Below, piece after piece: positions 5,897 to 10,428 of a stretch of DNA of 10,428 nt. Each line of letters starts with the position of its first letter. Positions within the stretch are counted from its first letter, which is position 1. Location of the stretch: positions 1 through 10,428 of the forward strand of contig JAJYSF010000012.1 of assembly GCA_021793715.1 (NCBI GenBank), given 5' to 3'. The DNA comes from Actinomycetes bacterium (GTDB taxonomy: Bacteria > Actinomycetota > Actinomycetes > Actinomycetales > Microbacteriaceae). Both the position numbers and the translations under genes were made by a program. The notes beneath the pieces were generated by a model, which searched no databases, was not told the DNA's origin, and saw only the letters and a list, made by a program, of their open reading frames with translations.

Positions 5897-7522
5897 ATGA
5901 CAGACACGGCACGCGGTGCGGGTACGGCGCCGACCCGCGATCTACCGATCCACGCGTACGTCACGGAGCACGCCCGTGAGCGGCCCGATCACGATGCGAT
6001 CGTCTTCGGCGACAGCTCCATCAGCTACGCGATGCTCGAGAGCCAGGCGATCCAGCTCGCCGCCTATCTCGCGGAGCGCGGCGTCACCAAGGGCGACACC
6101 GTGGCGCTGTTCATGCAGAACTCGCCGCAGTTCATCGTCTCGTTCCTGGCGATCCAGCGATTGGGCGCCGTCGTCGGACCGTGCAACCCGATGTTCAAGG
6201 AGTGGGAACTCGAGTACCAACTCGGCGACCTCGGGGCGAAGGTGCTGATCACCTTCGACGAACTCGTCGAGGTGTTCCGCCGGGTGGAGAAGAGCGATGT
6301 CCACACCGTCGTATGCGCCAGCTTCGCCGACGTCGTCGGGGATCCGAGAACGATTCCCGTCGATCCCCCGGGAGCCGTCGTCCACGAGAACGGATCCGTC
6401 GAGACGGTGCGATTCGCCGACGTCGTCGCAGGGGACCGCGCGGCGCCCGCGCCCGTCGAGATCGATATGGTCAACGACCCGAGCCTCGTGATCTATACGT
6501 CGGGCACCACCGGCAAGCCGAAGGGCGCGATGCTCTCGTATCGCAACGCCGAGTTCAAGACCGCGTGCCTCGTCGCGACCTTCGGGTTCTCGGGTGAGGA
6601 CGTCTTCTGCTCCGTCATGCCGATCTTCCACATCGCGGGCATGGTCGTCGGAATGACCTCTCCCCTCATGGCGGGCGCCACGATCGTGCTGGAGGCGCGA
6701 TTCGATCCTCAGGTCATGCTCCACGACATCGCCCGGACGCGCGCGACCGTCCTCTACGTGACCCCTCCGATCACGCACGGTCTCCTGGACGCGGATGCGG
6801 ATCAGCGCGCCGCTCTCCAAGATGTGCGGCTCACGCTCGGAACGAGCTTCGGAATGCAGATCGACCGCGAGCTGTCGGACCGCTGGCAGGCGGTTGCCGA
6901 CGTTCCGCTGTTCGAGTGGGCGTATGGCATGAGCGAGACCCACACCGGCGACACGCTGATGCCGCCGGAAGCGATCCGCTACGGCTGCCACGGCAAGCCC
7001 ACCTTTGAGACCGAGCTGCGGATCGTCGACGCGGAGGACCCGACCCGGGATCTGCCCGCCGGCGAGGTCGGCGAGATCCTCGTGCGATCGCCGAGCGTCT
7101 TCCTCGGATATCGCGGCAGACCGGATGCGACCGCCGAGGTCCTGATCGACGGGTGGTACCACACGGGAGACCTCGGCCGGATCGACAGCGAGGGGTATCT
7201 TCACTTCGACGGCCGCAGCAAGGAGATGATCAAGAGCTCCGGGTACTCGGTGTTCCCGGAGGAGGTCGAGGGGATGCTCATCCGTCACGACGACATCGTG
7301 GAGGCCGCCGTGGTCGGGTACGCGGACCCGAAACGCGGCGAGAGCGTGCGCGCCTTCGTGGTGCTCCGGAGCGGTGCGGAGCCCACGGAGGAGGACATCG
7401 TGTCGTGGTCGCGCGAGCGGATGGCCGCGTACAAGTACCCGCGCGAGGTGCGCTTCGTCAGTTCCCTCCCGCACACGACGACGGGCAAGCTGCAACGGAC
7501 CAAACTGAAGCGGATGACGTAG
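5897..7522 (+). CDS. Acyl-CoA synthetase (ANL superfamily AMP-forming ligase)
   Basis: A complete 541-residue adenylate-forming ligase. It activates a carboxylic acid with ATP to an acyl-AMP and then to the CoA thioester, supplying the substrate of the operon. Core motifs in order: the phosphate loop YTSGTTGKPKG (200-210), WAYGMSETHTGD (341-352, the YGxTE motif with Ser for Thr), DGWYHTGDLGRID (418-430), the hinge region DGRSKEMIKSSGYSVFPEEVE (438-458), and the C-terminal PHTTTGKLQR (525-534) with catalytic Lys531. Length and motifs resemble medium-chain, CaiC-like and aromatic-acid ligases; substrate-pocket residues (about 240-345) do not let me choose among them. It follows GGGGAGG (5883-5889) at 7 bases and is the last gene of the operon. 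No hydrophobic targeting segment is seen, so it is cytoplasmic. Confidence 0.93.
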   Translation: MTDTARGAGTAPTRDLPIHAYVTEHARERPDHDAIVFGDSSISYAMLESQAIQLAAYLAERGVTKGDTVALFMQNSPQFIVSFLAIQRLGAVVGPCNPMFKEWELEYQLGDLGAKVLITFDELVEVFRRVEKSDVHTVVCASFADVVGDPRTIPVDPPGAVVHENGSVETVRFADVVAGDRAAPAPVEIDMVNDPSLVIYTSGTTGKPKGAMLSYRNAEFKTACLVATFGFSGEDVFCSVMPIFHIAGMVVGMTSPLMAGATIVLEARFDPQVMLHDIARTRATVLYVTPPITHGLLDADADQRAALQDVRLTLGTSFGMQIDRELSDRWQAVADVPLFEWAYGMSETHTGDTLMPPEAIRYGCHGKPTFETELRIVDAEDPTRDLPAGEVGEILVRSPSVFLGYRGRPDATAEVLIDGWYHTGDLGRIDSEGYLHFDGRSKEMIKSSGYSVFPEEVEGMLIRHDDIVEAAVVGYADPKRGESVRAFVVLRSGAEPTEEDIVSWSRERMAAYKYPREVRFVSSLPHTTTGKLQRTKLKRMT

Positions 7523-7594
7523 GGCGCAGCGAACTCGCGGACGATGGCTGTGTGCGCGGCCCTCGCGCTCGCGGCCTGAACGACGACGCGTCCG
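7523..7594. other. Short convergent intergenic region without a clear terminator
   Basis: These 72 bases separate the end of the ligase gene from the converging clp pair. The best internal structures are a 4-bp GGCC/GGCC pairing (7558-7561 with 7573-7576) and the palindrome GACGCGTC (7584-7591). Neither is a convincing intrinsic terminator and there is no T run on either strand, so transcripts from the two sides may overlap or end by a Rho-dependent route (inference). Confidence 0.5.
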
Positions 7595-8182
7595 TCACCG
7601 CGTGTCGAGCACCCGGTCCGCCAGCCCGTAGTCGACCGCGGCGGCCGCCGTGAACACGCGGTCACGGTCGGTGTCGCGGCGCAGGGTCGCGACGGTCTGT
7701 CCAGAGTGGTGGGCCAGCACGCCCTCGATCTCGCCGCGCACGCGCACGAGCTCGTCGGCGTTCAGGATGAGATCTGGGATCGCGCCGCGCCCCTGACCGG
7801 CGGGCTGGTTCAGCACGATCCGTGCGTGGGGGAGCACGCCGCGTTTGCCCTCCGCGCCGGCCGCGAGTAGCACGGCGCCCACGCCGACCGCTTGGCCAAC
7901 GCACGTCGTCGCGACGTCCGGCGTGATGTACCGCATCGTGTCGTAGACGCCGAGCATCGCCGCCGGATCGCCGCCCTCGCAATTGATGTAGAGCTGGATG
8001 TCGCGGTCGCTGCCGGTCGCCTCGAGGTGCAGCAGTTGCGAGATGAGCGCGTTTGCAACGCCCGCGTCGATCGGCGTGCCGAGGTAGACGACCCGCTCCG
8101 AGAGCAGGTGCGAGTAGACGTCCATGATGCGCTCGCCGCGGCTGTCGCGCGAGATGACGTTCGGGATCGTGTAACTGCTCAT
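7595..8182 (-). CDS. ClpP-family subunit without catalytic Ser and His (ClpR-like)
   Basis: A 195-residue intact ClpP-fold protein, normal length. It keeps the family frame: ERVVYLGTPID (29-39), IQLYINCEGGD (62-72, CE for the usual SP), GEIEGVLAHHSGQ (150-162) and RDTDRDR (169-175) with the Asp of the triad (Asp174). The nucleophile loop, however, reads GQAVGVGA, with Gly100 in place of the catalytic Ser of GQAASMGA, and the next strand reads IVLNQP, with Asn125 in place of the catalytic His. I checked both codons on the minus strand (GGC and AAC). It should not cut peptides alone. The ATG overlaps the stop of the preceding active-type clpP (ATGA), with GGAGG 7 bases upstream, so the two are probably made together and form mixed rings, as ClpR does in cyanobacteria and plastids (inference). 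The reading frame is undamaged, arguing against a decaying pseudogene. Confidence 0.92.
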   Translation of the reverse strand: MSSYTIPNVISRDSRGERIMDVYSHLLSERVVYLGTPIDAGVANALISQLLHLEATGSDRDIQLYINCEGGDPAAMLGVYDTMRYITPDVATTCVGQAVGVGAVLLAAGAEGKRGVLPHARIVLNQPAGQGRGAIPDLILNADELVRVRGEIEGVLAHHSGQTVATLRRDTDRDRVFTAAAAVDYGLADRVLDTR

Positions 8183-8799
8183 GCCGCCGCCTCCGATCCG
8201 ATTCCGATTCGCGACCGTCGTTCCGGCATCACCTCGTGGAATCCGTCGACGATGCCGTCGATGAATCCGTAGTCGAGCGCCTCGCGCGCGGTGAACCAGT
8301 TGTCGTGCAGCGAATCCTCGAAGATCCGCTCGAGGGGCTGCCCCGTGTCGTCGCTCGTGAGCCCGAGCACGGTGTCGCGCAGCTCGCGCAGGTCTCCGGC
8401 CTGCAGCTCGACATCCGCCGCCGAGCCGCCGATGCCCGCCGATCCCTGGTGCAGCAGGACGCGCGCGTGGGGGAGCGCGCGGCGCTTGCCGGGTGTGCCG
8501 GCGGAGAGCAAGAACTGGCCCGCGCTGCACGCGAGACCGATCGCGAGCGTCGACACGTCGCACGGCACGAGCCGCATCACGTCGCGAATCGCGACCATCG
8601 ACGGCACCGACCCGCCCGGCGAATGGATCCACAGCGCGATGTCGCTCTGCGGATCCTCCGCGGCGAGCGTGAGCATCTGGGTCGTCAGCAGCATGCCGTT
8701 GTCGTCGTCCAGTACGCCGTCGAGCACGAGCACGCGGCGCAGGAGGAGCTCGCGGCGCACCTCGGCCGTGAACTGGGGGACTTTCGTCTCTTCTGTCAT
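8179..8799 (-). CDS. clpP: ATP-dependent Clp protease proteolytic subunit (triad present)
   Basis: A 206-residue ClpP-family serine peptidase. The fold markers are LRRVLVLDGVLDD (20-32), IALWIHSPGGSVPSM (54-68) and the nucleophile loop GLACSAGQ with Ser92, where most ClpPs read GQAASMGA. Catalytic His117 lies in VLLHQG and the Asp is Asp166 in EDSLHDNW. The triad is complete, but the loop is divergent, suggesting an accessory ClpP rather than the housekeeping copy. ClpP forms a cytoplasmic degradation chamber fed by ClpX or ClpC. I chose the ATG at 8799 (MTEETKVPQF). A 47-residue longer form starting at 8940 would overlap the divergent peptidase gene and does not look like a ClpP N-terminus. 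The ribosome site (GGCTGAAGAC) is weak. The next gene, a catalytically dead paralogue, overlaps it by 4 bases. Confidence 0.92.
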   Translation of the reverse strand: MTEETKVPQFTAEVRRELLLRRVLVLDGVLDDDNGMLLTTQMLTLAAEDPQSDIALWIHSPGGSVPSMVAIRDVMRLVPCDVSTLAIGLACSAGQFLLSAGTPGKRRALPHARVLLHQGSAGIGGSAADVELQAGDLRELRDTVLGLTSDDTGQPLERIFEDSLHDNWFTAREALDYGFIDGIVDGFHEVMPERRSRIGIGSEAAA

Positions 8800-8884
8800 G
8801 TCTTCAGCCTGGGCGTCGCGGTCGGCACGGATGCCCGGATCCGCCCACGGCAGATCTGCTCTCAGCGGCTGAAAGGATAGAGGG
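8800..8884. promoter_or_regulatory. Divergent intergenic region between clpP and the peptidase
   Basis: These 85 bases must carry promoters for both directions. I see a 10-base perfect palindrome GCAGATCTGC (8850-8859), an 8-base palindrome CGGATCCG (8836-8843), and an inverted pair TTCAGCC (8803-8809) / GGCTGAA (8867-8873), one copy in front of each gene's start. On the minus strand TATCCT (8879-8874) could be a -10 element, but no good -35 sits upstream. I see no GTTCGC-N5-GCGAAC-type ClgR box. All of this is weak evidence for operators. Confidence 0.4.
8872..8877 (+). promoter_or_regulatory. Ribosome binding site for the GTG-started peptidase
   Basis: AAAGGA lies 7 bases before the GTG at 8885. 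The in-frame ATG at 8903 has no comparable site, so the GTG is the better start. Confidence 0.5.
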
Positions 8885-10183
8885 GTGCACACGTTCGAGT
8901 TCATGCTGCGCGGTCTGTGCGTCCGCGACATCACGATCACCGTGCCCCTCGACTGGGCGAACCCCGGGGAGGGGCGTCACATCGATGTCTTCGCGCGCGA
9001 GGTCGTCAGGCCGGAGATGGCCGACGCGCCGATCCTGTTATTTCTGCAGGGCGGTCCCGGCGGCAGCGGGCCGCGCCCGATGCCGGGCGAGGGATGGATC
9101 CACGAAGTGCTCGCGACTCACCGTGTCGTGCTGCTCGACCAGCGCGGCACGGGGCGCTCGACGCCGATCCAGGGATCCACGATCGCGGGGATGACGGCAG
9201 AGGAGGGCGCTGACTACCTCCGCTGCTTTCGCGCGGAGCAGGTCGTCGCCGACGCAGAGCACCTGCGCCGCGAGGTGTACGACGGGGCGCGCTGGCAGAC
9301 GCTGGGACAGAGCTACGGCGGTTTCCTCACCCTCAGCTACCTCTCGTTCGCCCCCGAGGCGCTCGAGGCCTGCTATGTCACGGGCGGCATCACGACGATC
9401 GACCCGGATCCGGCGGCGATCTACCGCAACACCCTGCCGCGCGTGCGGCGCAAGGGCGACGAGTTCTACCGCCGCTACCCGCAGCACGTCGAGACCCTGC
9501 AGACCATCGTCGACGTCGTCGAGAACGACGACGTGCGGCTGCCGAGCGGGGATCGGCTCACCGCGCGCCGCCTGCAGACGCTCGGCATCGACTTCGGCAT
9601 GGCCCCCGGCACGGAGCGGCTGCTCTGGCTGCTCGACGGCGCCGTCCTGCCGACCGGACGCCTCAGCGACGCCTTTCTCGACGGCGTGGACCAGCGCACG
9701 CAGTACTGGGGCTCGCCGCTGTATGCCGTGCTGCAGGAGGAGATATACGCGGACGGCCATGGCGCGACGCGCTGGGCCGCGCATCGCGTGCGAGAGGAGC
9801 TCGGCGGATTCGACGCGGTGGACGAGGTCGCCGCGGGGCGCCCCCTGCCGTTCACGGGGGAGATGTTCTTCCCGTGGCAGTTCGATGAGATCATCTCGCT
9901 GCGGCCCTTCCGGGACGCTGCCATGGCGCTGCACGAGCGCGCGGAGCACCCCGAGCTGTACGACCGGGCGCAGCTCTCGCGCAACGAGGTGCCCGTCGCC
10001 GCCGCGATGTATCACGACGACATGTTCGTGCCGATCGAGTTCGCGGAGGCGACGCGCGATGTCGTGCCGAACATGCATCTGTGGATCACGAACGAGTTCG
10101 AGCACGATGGGATCCGACAGGACCCGACGGTCGTGCGGCGCCTCATCGACCGCGTGATCGAGGAGGGCGGGCCGCGCCGCTAG
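8885..10183 (+). CDS. Alpha/beta hydrolase, S33 prolyl aminopeptidase-like
   Basis: A 432-residue alpha/beta-hydrolase of the peptidase S33 type that removes N-terminal proline (or related residues) from peptides. No signal peptide is seen, so it is probably cytoplasmic. The N-terminus has the actinobacterial family pattern of a short strand domain (ITVPLDWANPGEGRHIDVFA, 18-37), then the oxyanion loop LQGGPGG (54-60), LLDQRGTGRSTP (83-94), the nucleophile elbow GQSYGG with Ser143, a cap domain (about 170-330), Asp378/Asp379 in YHDDMFVP, and catalytic His407 in NEFEHDG. All three catalytic positions are filled. The 430-residue form is longer than the ~310-residue classical iminopeptidases but normal for the actinobacterial group. 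It is divergent from the clp pair, so it could trim peptides they release (inference). Other S33 esterases cannot be excluded. Confidence 0.87.
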   Translation: MHTFEFMLRGLCVRDITITVPLDWANPGEGRHIDVFAREVVRPEMADAPILLFLQGGPGGSGPRPMPGEGWIHEVLATHRVVLLDQRGTGRSTPIQGSTIAGMTAEEGADYLRCFRAEQVVADAEHLRREVYDGARWQTLGQSYGGFLTLSYLSFAPEALEACYVTGGITTIDPDPAAIYRNTLPRVRRKGDEFYRRYPQHVETLQTIVDVVENDDVRLPSGDRLTARRLQTLGIDFGMAPGTERLLWLLDGAVLPTGRLSDAFLDGVDQRTQYWGSPLYAVLQEEIYADGHGATRWAAHRVREELGGFDAVDEVAAGRPLPFTGEMFFPWQFDEIISLRPFRDAAMALHERAEHPELYDRAQLSRNEVPVAAAMYHDDMFVPIEFAEATRDVVPNMHLWITNEFEHDGIRQDPTVVRRLIDRVIEEGGPRR

Positions 10184-10184
10184 C

Positions 10185-10265
10185 GTCGCGAGACTCGGAG
10201 ATCTCACGTATCTCGGGCGGTTACCCGGGATTCCTCCGCGTTTCGCGAGATCTCCGAGATACGTG
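10185..10265. repeat. Mosaic of overlapping inverted and direct repeats (REP-like)
   Basis: Between the peptidase stop and the terminator lies a dense repeat. CACGTATCTCGG (10205-10216) is the exact reverse complement of CCGAGATACGTG (10254-10265). CTCGGAGATCT (10194-10204) is the exact reverse complement of AGATCTCCGAG (10248-10258). The two right arms overlap by 5 bases, so the stems compete. TCGCGAGA also starts both halves as a direct repeat (10185-10192 and 10243-10250), and the centre holds CCCGGG (10224-10229) and a CGCG-TTT-CGCG mini-hairpin (10237-10247). No coding sense is seen. Whether it is dispersed in the genome is unknown. Confidence 0.65.
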
Positions 10266-10270
10266 GCGTG

Positions 10271-10308
10271 CGAAAACGGGCCCGCTCCGAGGAGCGGGCC
10301 CGTTTTCG
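10271..10308. terminator. Perfect bidirectional intrinsic terminator
   Basis: CGAAAACGGGCCCGCTCC (10271-10288) is followed by GA and then its exact reverse complement (10291-10308), an 18-bp perfect stem with a very GC-rich core. The stem flanks supply AAAA on the left and TTTT on the right, so each strand ends its hairpin with a U run. It lies between two convergent genes and can stop both the peptidase transcript and the Bax inhibitor-like transcript. Confidence 0.93.
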
Positions 10309-10318
10309 TCTGCGAGAT

Positions 10319-10428
10319 TCAGTCGCCGCGCATGATTGCGAGCATCCGCAGGATCTCGATGTAGATGAAGACGACCGTCGCCATGATGCCGAACGCCGCC
10401 GTCCACGCGAGCTTCGCGGGGGCGCCGT
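10319..10428 (-). CDS. Bax inhibitor-1/YccA-like membrane protein, C-terminal fragment
   Basis: The minus-strand frame enters from the right edge and ends at a TGA (10321-10319), leaving 35 residues. It reads LAWTAAFGIMATVVFIYIEI followed by LRMLAIMRGD: one hydrophobic helix, then the (Y/W)xEILRxL element and short charged end typical of bacterial Bax inhibitor-1/YccA family proteins. These are multi-spanning inner-membrane proteins; YccA of E. coli interacts with the FtsH protease, while functions in actinobacteria are poorly defined. The gene is convergent with the peptidase and shares its terminator. The rest of the protein lies outside the window, so the call rests on the tail only. Confidence 0.75.
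   Translation of the reverse strand, partial: GAPAKLAWTAAFGIMATVVFIYIEILRMLAIMRGD

Noticed and set aside
5942..7495. A 517-codon open frame on the minus strand opposite the ligase
   Set aside because: It is an antisense shadow of a gene with all ANL ligase motifs; the translation has no domain pattern and no ribosome site.
7554..7591. Possible terminator or operator (GGCC pairing and GACGCGTC palindrome)
   Set aside because: The stems are too short, the inner bases do not pair, and no T run follows; such short palindromes are expected by chance at this GC content.
8800..8940. A 47-residue N-terminal extension of the active-type ClpP
   Set aside because: It would overlap the 5' end of the divergent peptidase gene, contains no propeptide-like text, and the ATG at 8799 gives a normal ClpP length.
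1..10428. tRNA, rRNA, CRISPR arrays, insertion sequences, attachment sites
   Set aside because: I found no cloverleaf-like GTTCGA-type arms in intergenic space, no regular spacer-repeat pattern, no transposase or integrase text and no flanking target repeats; nearly all of the window is occupied by intact genes.

Overview
The window is GC-rich, densely packed DNA with strong third-position G/C bias, GTG starts and stop/start overlaps. The prolyl-aminopeptidase-like gene, the paired ClpP subunits and the Bax-inhibitor-like tail suggest a high-GC actinobacterium, plausibly of the Microbacterium/Microbacteriaceae type. This is inferred from gene style only; there is no rRNA or other marker here.

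Positions 1-7522 hold the downstream part of a single plus-strand catabolic operon. In order: the C-terminal end of an MDR/zinc-type alcohol dehydrogenase, a thiolase, a 3-hydroxyacyl-CoA dehydrogenase, a crotonase with both catalytic glutamates, a small two-helix membrane protein, a sodium:solute symporter, a hotdog thioesterase, a second crotonase with only one of the two glutamates, and an acyl-CoA ligase. No gap between adjacent genes exceeds 4 bases, and most junctions are ATGA overlaps. The logic is import of a carboxylate (small protein plus symporter), CoA activation (ligase), hydration, oxidation and thiolytic cleavage, with the thioesterase releasing stalled CoA esters. No acyl-CoA dehydrogenase is present, which fits an already unsaturated or otherwise functionalised acid. 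The substrate cannot be read from the sequence.

Positions 7595-8799 hold two coupled minus-strand genes for ClpP-family subunits. The first (8799 to 8179) keeps a Ser-His-Asp triad. The second (8182 to 7595) has Gly where the catalytic Ser should be and Asn where the catalytic His should be, so it looks like a ClpR-type inactive partner. This is the most striking biology in the window.

Positions 8885-10183 encode a plus-strand S33-family (prolyl aminopeptidase-like) alpha/beta hydrolase, divergent from the clp pair across 85 bases that contain small palindromes. It is followed by a mosaic of inverted and direct repeats (10185-10265) and a perfect 18-bp bidirectional terminator hairpin (10271-10308). 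The minus-strand C-terminal end of a Bax inhibitor-1/YccA-like membrane protein runs off the right edge.
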